Shown piece after piece: positions 17,045 through 24,886 of a stretch of DNA of 64,000 nt. The position numbers were made by a program, and so were the translations under genes. Source of the DNA: Conexibacter sp. CPCC 206217. GTDB taxonomy: Bacteria > Actinomycetota > Thermoleophilia > Solirubrobacterales > Solirubrobacteraceae. The notes beneath the pieces were generated by a model. That model was not told the origin of the DNA. It searched no databases and worked only from the letters and a program-made list of their open reading frames with translations. Within the stretch, counting starts at the first letter, position 1. Each line of letters begins with the position of its first letter. The stretch is taken from contig NZ_JAUTDO010000003.1 in NCBI RefSeq assembly GCF_030646165.1, positions 186,001 through 250,000 on the forward strand, in the 5' to 3' direction.

Positions 17045-19014
17045 CGCTGCTGAGCGCCTGGGCGCTGGCGGGCTTTGCTCTGCTCGTGCCGCTGGTCGCG
17101 CTGCACCTGCGCGGGCGGCGGCTGCCACGGCGGGAGACGGCGAGCCTGATCGGCTGGCGTGCGCTCGACGCCGTCCCGCCGCAGCGTCGTCGCCGCCTGC
17201 GCCCGCCGCCGCTGCCGCTCCTGCTCGCCCTGCAGGCGCTCGCGCTGGTCGTGCTCGTGACCGGTCTGGCGCGACCGGTCCGTTCGGCGGCCGAAGGGCC
17301 CGCCACGCACGTCTTCGTGCTCGACGACTCGATCTGGATGCAGGCGATAGATGGCGGATCGACACGTTTCGACGCGGCCCGGCGGTTGCTCTCGCGGCGG
17401 CTCGCCGCACTCTCCTCGGATGCGCCCGTGCGGATCGTCCTCGCGACCGCCGACCCCTCGGTGCGCTTCTCCGGCGGCGCGCGCGAGGCGCGCGGATCGC
17501 TGGATCGCATGACCCCGACCGACGGCCCCGCCGACCTCGGTGCAGCGGTCCGCCTGGCCGCCGGCCTGCGCGTGCGGCCGTCCGATCCGATCGAGCTGCT
17601 GCACGCGCCGGAGAACCCGGTGCCGGTGGCGAGGAGCGGGGCGGGGGCGACCGGCCGCGGCGCCGGGTTGCGCGTGACGTCCGTCGGCGATCCGATCGCG
17701 GATCGCGGACTGTCCGGCGTGTCCACGCGCTGCGGGCTTCCGGACGGCGGCTGCGAGCTGCTGGCGCGCGTGGTCAGCTCCGGAGCGTCCCCGGTTCGCG
17801 CGCGTGTCGAAGTCTCCGACGCGGAGAACCTCGCGAGCGCGACGACGGTCGCGGTCCCCGCGCATGGCTCGGCTCCTGTCGTCTTCCGCGTGCCGGCCGG
17901 CGCGCGGCTCACATTGACAATCGCCGGCAGCGACGCACTGCCGGCGGACGACGTCGCGTATGCGGTCGTGCCGGGCGCGCAGACGGTTCACGTGACCGTC
18001 GTCGGCAGCGGCGCCGGGGCGATCCCGCTCGTCGGCGCACTGGCCGCGACGCCCGGCGTAGAGGTGAGACTCCGTGCCCCGGACACGTATAGAGTCGCCG
18101 ACGCGCGTGCGAGCGACCTGCTGGTGATCGACGGCGCGCTGCCGGCGGCCGCGCCCGCTTCGACCACATCTGGCTCGACCACATCGGCTTCGGCCGCGTC
18201 CGGCTCGGCTGGGTCGCCAGCATCCACAGAGGACGAGGCGTCCCCCGCGTCGCTCCCACCCGCCGCCGCGCTCCTCCTGGTTCACCCGTCCCGGATCCCC
18301 GGCGGCACGATCGCCGGCCACCTGGCCGACGCCCGTCTCGCCGGCGAGGACGCGGCCGATCCGCTGCTGGCCGGCGTCGACCTGACCTCGCTCGCGATCG
18401 ATCCCGCCGCGGTTGCGCGCGTGCGGCTGCCGCGCTGGATGACGCCCGCGGCGTGGGCGCGCGGTGGGCCGCTGATCGCTTCGGGGGTCGACGACGGACA
18501 GCGCGTCGCGCTGCTGACGTTCGATCCGGCTCAGTCGACGCTGCCGCAACTGGCCGGATTCCCGCTGCTGATCTCCAACCTGCTCGCCTGGTCGCAGGGC
18601 TGGCTGCCCGCCCAGGCCGGCGCCGCCTCGCCGATCGCCGTCGAGCAGCCGCCCGGCACGCTGCGGACGAGCCTCGAGCAACGCGACGCCGCCGGCCAGA
18701 CGAGCACCCGCTCGCTTCGGCGCGGTGACGGGGAGGTCGCGCTCACCCCTGCGGCCGGCCTCGTGAACGGGATGCAACGGCGGGCGAGCGAGACGAGCGC
18801 GAGGACGGGCTCGCTCGCGGTCGAGCCCGTCGCGACGGCGATCGCGCCGGGTGCGGCGATCGACCTCGCGGACGCTGCCGGGGCGGCCACGGCGCCGCCC
18901 GCTCGGTCGTCGCTCGCGTGGTGGCTGCTGGTCGTTGGGCTGGCGCTGCTGCTTCTCGAGTCGGCGCTCGCGCTTCGAAGCGGTTCGCTGCGCTCAGAGG
19001 AGCCACGCGCGTGA
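17041..19014 (+). CDS. BatA-like membrane protein with degenerate VWA domain (second module)
   Basis: A 657-residue protein starting at GTG 17041 inside the preceding TGA. TLLSAWALAGFALLVPLVALHL and the Arg-rich loop match the BatA N-terminal domain. The VWA-like domain begins VFVLDDSIWMQ, where DxSxS is lost at its last serine, so divalent metal binding is doubtful, as in the paralogue at 8891. The later parts DPLLAGVDLTSLAI and STLPQLAGFPLLISNLLAW are nearly identical to the paralogue. A Ser/Thr/Ala-rich insertion near residues 365-400 is unique to this copy. The C-terminal helix WWLLVVGLALLLLESALAL anchors the protein. It probably pairs with the double-VWA protein encoded next. Confidence 0.82.
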   Translation: MTLLSAWALAGFALLVPLVALHLRGRRLPRRETASLIGWRALDAVPPQRRRRLRPPPLPLLLALQALALVVLVTGLARPVRSAAEGPATHVFVLDDSIWMQAIDGGSTRFDAARRLLSRRLAALSSDAPVRIVLATADPSVRFSGGAREARGSLDRMTPTDGPADLGAAVRLAAGLRVRPSDPIELLHAPENPVPVARSGAGATGRGAGLRVTSVGDPIADRGLSGVSTRCGLPDGGCELLARVVSSGASPVRARVEVSDAENLASATTVAVPAHGSAPVVFRVPAGARLTLTIAGSDALPADDVAYAVVPGAQTVHVTVVGSGAGAIPLVGALAATPGVEVRLRAPDTYRVADARASDLLVIDGALPAAAPASTTSGSTTSASAASGSAGSPASTEDEASPASLPPAAALLLVHPSRIPGGTIAGHLADARLAGEDAADPLLAGVDLTSLAIDPAAVARVRLPRWMTPAAWARGGPLIASGVDDGQRVALLTFDPAQSTLPQLAGFPLLISNLLAWSQGWLPAQAGAASPIAVEQPPGTLRTSLEQRDAAGQTSTRSLRRGDGEVALTPAAGLVNGMQRRASETSARTGSLAVEPVATAIAPGAAIDLADAAGAATAPPARSSLAWWLLVVGLALLLLESALALRSGSLRSEEPRA

Positions 19015-19094
19015 GGCGCGCCGCAGCCCGGTCCGACCTCCGGTGGCGCTCGTGAGAAGCGCCATCGTTCGACCCGCCCGGGAGCGCTGAGGCA

Positions 19095-21683
19095 GTGCGC
19101 TTCGCCGATCCGCTCCTGCTGCTGCTCGCCCTGCCGGTCGCTGCGCTCGCGGTCGCGCTCGCCGTGCGGCGGCCTGCGATCGGCAGACGCGATCGTGCGG
19201 CGCGCGCACTGCGACTGGCCGCATGCCTGCTGCTCGTGCTGGCACTCGCGCAGCCGCAGCTGACACACGGATCGCGCACACCGGCGGTGCTGCTGCTCGA
19301 CCGCTCAGCGAGCATCGACGCCGCGGCGACCGCGCATGAAGCGGCATGGCTGACGAAGGCGCGCGACGGCGGCCCTGCTCACGCGACGGGCGTCGTGACG
19401 TTCGCCGGCACGAGCCGCTTCCAGCGCACCACAGCGCTGCTTGCGACCGGTGCGGCGCGCGTGGCGCTGCGGCCCGGTGAGACCGACCTCGCCGGAGCGC
19501 TGCGTCTCGCCCTCGGCCGCGTTGCAGTCGGCGGACGGCTCGTGGTCGTCAGCGACGGCGCGGCGACGGCAAACGAGGATCTCTCCGCCATCGCCGCGTT
19601 GGCGCGTGCTCGACGGATCCAGATCGACGGGGTGCAGCTCGCAGACGGCCGGCGCGATGCGGCGCTCGCGCGGCTCGACGCTCCGGCGGCGGTGCATGCG
19701 GGAGATCCGCTCCCGTTGCAGGCGACGATTCACTCGACGGTCGCGGCGACCGTGACCGCGTCGCTGACCCGCGACGGCGCTCCGGCCGGCACCCAGCGGC
19801 TGGCGATCAGGGCCGGCGACACGCCGCTGCAGCTCGCACTGAGAGCGCCTGCAACGCCGGGCGACCACCGCTTCCGCCTGCAGGTCACGCTGGCGGGCGA
19901 TCGGATCGCTCGCAACGACGCGCTCGACGCCGCCGTGCGGGTGACGGCCGAGCCGCGCGTGCTCGTCGTCGCCCGGGGCGATTCGTCGCTGACCACGACG
20001 CTGCGCGCGGACGCAATCGCGGCGGAGTCGGTCGGCCCGGAGGCGCTGCCGACCAGCGCGGGCGAGTCCGGTGGGTCGCCGTCGAGCGGGGACGCCTCCG
20101 GATCGACCGCAGCGAGCGGGAACGGCTACGACGGGATCGACGGCGTCGTGCTCGACGACGTCTCTGCGACCGCGCTCGGAGCCGAGCGAGCCGAAGCGCT
20201 CGTGGCGGCCGTGCGGGGCGGGCTCGGGCTGGTCGCGTTCGGGGGGCCGGACAGCTTCTCGCTCGGGCGCTACGCCGGTTCGCCGCTGGAGGCCGCGCTG
20301 CCGGTCACGAGCCTCAGACCGGGCAACCGGCAGCAGCGCGACCTCGCGCTCGAACTGGTGCTCGACCGCTCCGGCAGCATGGCCGACCTCGCCGGCGGCG
20401 TGCCGAAGATCGGGATGGCGCAGGCGGCGGCGCGGGTGGGGGCGCGCTTCGCGGCCAGCCACAGAGATCAGTTCGGGATCGTCTCGTTCGACATCACGCC
20501 GCGCGTGCTGGTGCCGCTCGCGCCGTTGACCAGAGCGGGCGTGCCGGCGGTGGTGAGAACGATCGACGGGCTGCAGGCCGACGGCGGCACCGACATCTAC
20601 CTCGCGCTGCGCCAGGCCGCCGAGCAGATCGAGACCAGCAGACTGCCGCAGCGGCACATGATCCTGATGAGCGACGGGGTCAGCGAGGACGCCGACTACG
20701 CGCCGCTGCTGAGAAGACTCGCGCAGGAGCACGTGACCGTCTCGGCCGTCGCGCTCGGGGCGCAGGCGGACACGAGACTGCTGCAGACGATCGCGACGAC
20801 GACCAGAGGCCGTTACTACCAGACCTCCGACGCGCGTCGGCTGCCGAGAATCTTCGCCTCCGACGCGCGCCGCACCGCGCGTCCGACGCGCGTGAGAGGG
20901 CGGATCGCGGTGAGCGAGGGGACCGACAGCGCGATCGTGCGCAGCCTCGCCGGCCGCGCGCTGGCGCCGCTGCGCGAGAACGTCGTGACGACGCTGCGCC
21001 CAGGCGCCCAGGCCGATCTGCTCGGCGCCGACAGAGGCCACCGCACCGATCCCGTGCTCGCGCACTGGCAGTACGGCTCCGGCCGCGTCGTCGTGTGGAC
21101 GCCGGGCGTCGCGCCCACGACCGCGGGTCCATGGGCGCGAGAGACACGCCTGTGGCAGGACGCGACGCGCTGGGCGGAGCGGGCCTCGGCGACCCCCGCA
21201 TTGACGCCCGCGCTGCTGTCCGGCGACCCCGACCGCATCGTCGTCGACCCGCTCCAGAACGCCGACGAACCGCTGGAGCTGGCCGACCTGACCGGCACCC
21301 TGGCCGGGTCCGACGGCAGACCTGTGGCGCTGACCTTCACGCAGACGGGGCCGAGCCGGTACGAGGTGGCGGCGGGTGCGCTCTCCGCCGGGATCTACCG
21401 CGCGACGGTCGCTGACGGCGACGGGACGGTCCCGAGCGCCAGCGCTGCGCTCGCGGTGCCGTACGCCGCGGAGTACCTGCCGCGGCCGCAGGGATCGTCC
21501 GCGCTCGGGCCGCTGACCGCCGCGACCGGCGGCCGTCTGCTGGCCGCCGCGAACCCCGACGCGCTCGCCGGCGGCGTGACGCAGCTGTGGTGGGCGCTCG
21601 CGCTCGCCGCGCTGCTCGCGTTCCTGGCGGCCGTCGCGCTGCGGCTGGCGCCGCCGGGCGTCCCGCTCACCGCGCTGACGTGA
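19095..21683 (+). CDS. Membrane protein with two VWA domains and an amidotransferase-like segment (second module)
   Basis: An 862-residue paralogue of 10660-13227, with GTG start at 19095. Two N-terminal helices (PLLLLLALPVAALAVALAV, ACLLLVLALAQP) precede VWA domain 1 with DRSAS. The amidotransferase-like part reads GLVAFGGPDSFSLGRYAG. VWA domain 2 has DRSGS from D424, GGTDI and LMSDGVSEDAD, all intact. A final helix LWWALALAALLAFLAAVAL follows. The half from about 20310 onward uses AGA for many arginines whereas the first half mainly uses CGC and CGG, a mosaic not seen in the paralogue. It overlaps the convergent DUF58 gene by 17 bases. Confidence 0.85.
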   Translation: MRFADPLLLLLALPVAALAVALAVRRPAIGRRDRAARALRLAACLLLVLALAQPQLTHGSRTPAVLLLDRSASIDAAATAHEAAWLTKARDGGPAHATGVVTFAGTSRFQRTTALLATGAARVALRPGETDLAGALRLALGRVAVGGRLVVVSDGAATANEDLSAIAALARARRIQIDGVQLADGRRDAALARLDAPAAVHAGDPLPLQATIHSTVAATVTASLTRDGAPAGTQRLAIRAGDTPLQLALRAPATPGDHRFRLQVTLAGDRIARNDALDAAVRVTAEPRVLVVARGDSSLTTTLRADAIAAESVGPEALPTSAGESGGSPSSGDASGSTAASGNGYDGIDGVVLDDVSATALGAERAEALVAAVRGGLGLVAFGGPDSFSLGRYAGSPLEAALPVTSLRPGNRQQRDLALELVLDRSGSMADLAGGVPKIGMAQAAARVGARFAASHRDQFGIVSFDITPRVLVPLAPLTRAGVPAVVRTIDGLQADGGTDIYLALRQAAEQIETSRLPQRHMILMSDGVSEDADYAPLLRRLAQEHVTVSAVALGAQADTRLLQTIATTTRGRYYQTSDARRLPRIFASDARRTARPTRVRGRIAVSEGTDSAIVRSLAGRALAPLRENVVTTLRPGAQADLLGADRGHRTDPVLAHWQYGSGRVVVWTPGVAPTTAGPWARETRLWQDATRWAERASATPALTPALLSGDPDRIVVDPLQNADEPLELADLTGTLAGSDGRPVALTFTQTGPSRYEVAAGALSAGIYRATVADGDGTVPSASAALAVPYAAEYLPRPQGSSALGPLTAATGGRLLAAANPDALAGGVTQLWWALALAALLAFLAAVALRLAPPGVPLTALT

Positions 21684-22650
21684 GCAGCTCCTGGGCGTCG
21701 GCGAGCGCGGCGACCTGGGCGAAGGGGTCGACGCCGGCGGGCATGTGGACGTAGCCGACTCCGAGCGCGCGGCAACGCTGCGCCACCGCCTGCGTGTGCT
21801 CGTCGAGCGCGGCGGCGTGGGCGGCGAGCAGTTCCGGCGTCACGTCGAGCGTGAGCGACTCGCCCGTCTCGCGATCGATCAGCTCGACCGGGCCGAGCGG
21901 TTCGCGTTCTGCGCGTGCGGCGCCGCTCGTCCGCCCGCCGACGGTCCCGCTCGCGCCCGCACCAGCCGCCGCGGCGGCTGGTGCGAAGCCCTCCTCCGTC
22001 ACATGCAGCAACGTCGCCGCGCGCACGCCGCGCAGTGCGGCGAGCGCTTCGTCGAGCGCGGGGAGGTCGATCAGGGCGTCGGTCAGGAGGGCGGCGAACT
22101 CGACGCCGGCTGCCAGCGGGCGGCGGGCTCCGATGCCGGCGGCGAGGTCGGTCGAGCGGCCGCGCGGGAGGTGCTCGAGCTGGTCGAGCAGTATCGGGAC
22201 CTGCTGCTCGCCGCTCAACGGCTCGCCGTTCATCCCGTCGCCGTCGGCGAGAACGGTCAGCTGGACGACCCCGCCGCGCATCAGCGCGACCGCGCCCAGC
22301 AGCGCGGCGATCCGCTCGGCGTGGCGGCGTGCGGGGGCGCCGCGATCGCCCATCGAGCGGCTGCCGTCGAGCAGCAGCGCAAGGCCCAGCTCGCTGTCCT
22401 GCGGCGAGGTCCGAACGAACGGCTGCCGCAGCCGCGCGTAGACGTTCCAGTCGATCCGCCGCAGGTCGTCGCCCGGCGCGTACGGGCGGTACTCGGCGAA
22501 CTCGATCCCGCGCCCGCCGCTCCCGCTCCCGGCTGCGACGTCGCCGAGCAGCGCCCGCACGATCGCGTCGAGGTCGCGCAGCCGCAGCCGCTGGAGCTGC
22601 CGCAGCGTCGCCCCGTCGAGGAGAGGGTCGTCGTCGCCCGCCGCGCTCAC
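21667..22650 (-). CDS. DUF58 protein (MoxR-associated, MxaS-like)
   Basis: A 327-residue cytoplasmic DUF58 protein. GTG 22650 overlaps the TGA of the MoxR gene. The DUF58 signature lies at about residues 48-75 (EFAEYRPYAPGDDLRRIDWN, followed by RLRQPFVR). A VWA-like fold follows with LLLDGSRSMG, where the metal motif DxSxS reads DGSRS and is intact. Near the end TLDVTPELLAAHAAALDEH precedes a helical tail. DUF58 proteins are usual partners of MoxR ATPases; MxaS in methylotrophs belongs to this family. Together with the MoxR gene it forms a two-gene leftward unit facing the VWA modules. Confidence 0.9.
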   Translation of the reverse strand: MSAAGDDDPLLDGATLRQLQRLRLRDLDAIVRALLGDVAAGSGSGGRGIEFAEYRPYAPGDDLRRIDWNVYARLRQPFVRTSPQDSELGLALLLDGSRSMGDRGAPARRHAERIAALLGAVALMRGGVVQLTVLADGDGMNGEPLSGEQQVPILLDQLEHLPRGRSTDLAAGIGARRPLAAGVEFAALLTDALIDLPALDEALAALRGVRAATLLHVTEEGFAPAAAAAGAGASGTVGGRTSGAARAEREPLGPVELIDRETGESLTLDVTPELLAAHAAALDEHTQAVAQRCRALGVGYVHMPAGVDPFAQVAALADAQELLTSAR

Positions 22651-23669
22651 GCCGCCTCCGCCACCACCCGCTCGAGCGCGTCCGCCACGATCGCGTCCGC
22701 CGTCACGCCCTCGCGCTCGGCTTCGAACGAGAGCAGCAGACGGTGGCGCAGGGCGGGGAGGGCGACGGCGCGGATGTCCTCGAAGGCGAGGTTGGCGCGG
22801 CCTTCCAGCAGCGCGGTGACGCGGCCGGCGACGCACAGCGCCTGGGCGCCGCGCGGGCTGGGGCCGAGCTGGATCCAGCGGCGCGCCAGTTCGGTCGCGT
22901 CGTCGCGATCCGGTTGCAGCGCGAGCACGAGGCGGCTGGCGTAGCCGATCACGTGGTGCGCGGCGGGGACCGAGCGCGCGAGCCGGATCATCGCGTTCAG
23001 CGTCGCGGCGTCTGCGACCTGCGGCAGCGCGGGCGGCGCGCCGGCGGTCGTGCGGGTGACGGTCTCGGTCAGCTCCGCCTCGTCGGGGAACGTGAACAGC
23101 AGCTTCAGCAGGAAGCGGTCCAGCTCTGCCTCCGGCAGCGGATACGTGCCGCGCATCTCGACCGGGTTCTGCGTCGCCAGCACGGTGAACGGCTGCGGCA
23201 GCGGATGGGTGACGGTGCCGATCGTCACCGTCTGCTCCTGCATCGCCTCCAGCAGCGCGCTCTGCGTGCGCGGCGCGGCGCGGTTGATCTCGTCGGCGAC
23301 GACGAGGTTGGCGAACAGCGGGCCGGGCTGGAAGCGCAGCTGCGCGCCCGCGCCGCCGCCGTCGTCCTGCGTCAGCACCGTCGTGCCGGTGATGTCGGCC
23401 GGCATCAGGTCCGGCGTGAACTGCACCCGCCGGTGCTCCAGCGACAGCCCGGACGCGAACGCCCGCGCCATCGTCGTCTTGCCGAGGCCGGGCACGCCCT
23501 CCAGCAGCGCATGCCCGCCGCCGAGCAGGCACAGCAGCGTCCCGCGCACGGCGTCGCGCTGACCGATGATCGCCGCGCCGACGGCGTTCTCGATCTCCTG
23601 CGCCACCTGTTGGAAGCGATCCGGCGTGAGCAGACCCTCGGGATCCGCTCCGATCGATCCTGCGCTCAC
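22647..23669 (-). CDS. moxR: MoxR-family AAA+ ATPase
   Basis: A 340-residue MoxR ATPase, a chaperone-like enzyme that remodels partner proteins using ATP. Start GTG 23669 has GGAGGAG about ten bases upstream (23679-23685). Walker A GVPGLGKT is at 58-65, Walker B VVADE at 123-127 and sensor 1 TQNP at 165-168; the arginine-finger region LDRFLLKL is present. The name comes from methanol oxidation, where the MxaR homologue is needed for active PQQ methanol dehydrogenase. Its neighbours (DUF58, then two BatA/VWA modules and four PQQ enzymes) make a role in quinoprotein maturation likely. Confidence 0.93.
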   Translation of the reverse strand: MSAGSIGADPEGLLTPDRFQQVAQEIENAVGAAIIGQRDAVRGTLLCLLGGGHALLEGVPGLGKTTMARAFASGLSLEHRRVQFTPDLMPADITGTTVLTQDDGGGAGAQLRFQPGPLFANLVVADEINRAAPRTQSALLEAMQEQTVTIGTVTHPLPQPFTVLATQNPVEMRGTYPLPEAELDRFLLKLLFTFPDEAELTETVTRTTAGAPPALPQVADAATLNAMIRLARSVPAAHHVIGYASRLVLALQPDRDDATELARRWIQLGPSPRGAQALCVAGRVTALLEGRANLAFEDIRAVALPALRHRLLLSFEAEREGVTADAIVADALERVVAEAA

Positions 23670-23756
23670 GCCACGTCACTCCTCCGACTCGAATTCGACC
23701 TCCGGCGAACCGAGCCTACCCGTCCCGGCCCGGGGGCGGAACCAGCCGCGCCGAAA

Positions 23757-23792
23757 CGGTCAGGCGACCAGCAGCGGTCAGGCGACCAGCAG
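23757..23792. repeat. 18-bp perfect tandem duplication over the ROK stop codon
   Basis: CGGTCAGGCGACCAGCAG occurs twice in a row at 23757-23774 and 23775-23792. On the minus strand each copy encodes LLVA followed by TGA, so the duplication copied the end of the sugar-kinase gene and left a second unused stop. It is probably a replication slip. Confidence 0.7.
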
Positions 23793-24734
23793 CGCCGCGC
23801 CGACCGCGCCGCCGAGATCGCCGAGCGCCGCCAGGCGGATCGACGGCGGACGGTCGTCGTTGAAGAGGTGCGGCTGCATCGCGCCGGCGATCTTCAGGCG
23901 GTACTCCTCGCCGAGCCGCAGCCCGAGCCCGCCGCCGATCACCACGACCTCGACGTCGAGCAGGTTGACGGCGGAGGCGACGCCGGTCCCGAGCGCCTCG
24001 ACGGCCTCGTCGATCAGCTCGATCGCGAGCTTGTCGCCGCCCTCCAGCGCGCGCTGCCAGATGCCGCTCGTCAGGCGCGGTCTGTCGTGCTTCTTCATCA
24101 AGTGGAAGAGATCGGTCTTCTCGCCCTCGTCGTGACGCTTGCGGGCGCGCGCCTCCATCGCGCCGCGGCCCGCGTAGGCCTCGAGGCAGCCGCGCCGGCC
24201 GCACGGGCACTTCGCGCCGCCCTGCTTGACGACGACGTGGCCGAGCTCGCCAGCCGCGCCCTCGCCGTCCCAGGTCTTGCCGCCGAGCACGATCCCGCCG
24301 CCGACGCCGGTGCCCCAGAAGACGCCGAGCAGCGAACGGGCGCCCCTGCCGGCACCGAGCTGGACCTCCGCGTCGGTCGCGACCGAGACGTCGTTGCCGA
24401 GCTTCACGGTCGCGCCCTCGAGCTGTCTCGACAGCGCGTCGGCAAGCGCGAAGACGCCGTCCCAGTCGGGCAGGTTGCGGGCCTGGCCGACGCTGCCGGC
24501 ACCGGCGTCGATCGCGCCGGGTGAGCCGACGCCGACGCCGCCGAGGTCGCCGATCGCCACGTCGGCCGCCTCCGCGGCCTCACGCAGCGCGGCCGCCATC
24601 GCGTCCGCGACGTCCTGCGGGCCGCCCGTCAACGGGGTCGGATGCCGCGCCTCTCCGAGGACTCTGTTGTCGTCGTCGACGACGACCGTCTGGATCTTCG
24701 TTCCGCCGAGATCGATGCCACCGCGTGGAGCCAT
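23778..24734 (-). CDS. ROK-family sugar kinase (glucokinase-like)
   Basis: A 318-residue cytoplasmic kinase of the ROK family, expected to phosphorylate glucose or a related hexose with ATP. The phosphate-binding motif GIDLGGTKI is at residues 6-14, GNDVSVATDAE holds the catalytic Asp, and GELGHVVV with the zinc-binding CPCGRRGCLEAYAG motif is intact; all are diagnostic. Length is normal for the family. ATG 24734 is the only sensible start. It is divergent, across 152 bases, from the secreted glycerophosphodiesterase gene. Glucokinase is the most probable activity, but ROK members also include fructokinases and N-acetyl sugar kinases. Confidence 0.88.
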   Translation of the reverse strand: MAPRGGIDLGGTKIQTVVVDDDNRVLGEARHPTPLTGGPQDVADAMAAALREAAEAADVAIGDLGGVGVGSPGAIDAGAGSVGQARNLPDWDGVFALADALSRQLEGATVKLGNDVSVATDAEVQLGAGRGARSLLGVFWGTGVGGGIVLGGKTWDGEGAAGELGHVVVKQGGAKCPCGRRGCLEAYAGRGAMEARARKRHDEGEKTDLFHLMKKHDRPRLTSGIWQRALEGGDKLAIELIDEAVEALGTGVASAVNLLDVEVVVIGGGLGLRLGEEYRLKIAGAMQPHLFNDDRPPSIRLAALGDLGGAVGAALLVA

Positions 24735-24886
24735 CCGGCCAGCATAGTGGTGCTTCCGGCTGTGACTGGACCTGAAGGTCTGGTCTCAGTTCCATCACAT
24801 CAAAATGACATCTCAACTACAACCTGTCGTAGTCGGGCTCCTAGGTTGGCGGCGTCGTACCCCCTCGAATCCCCGACAGGAGTCGC

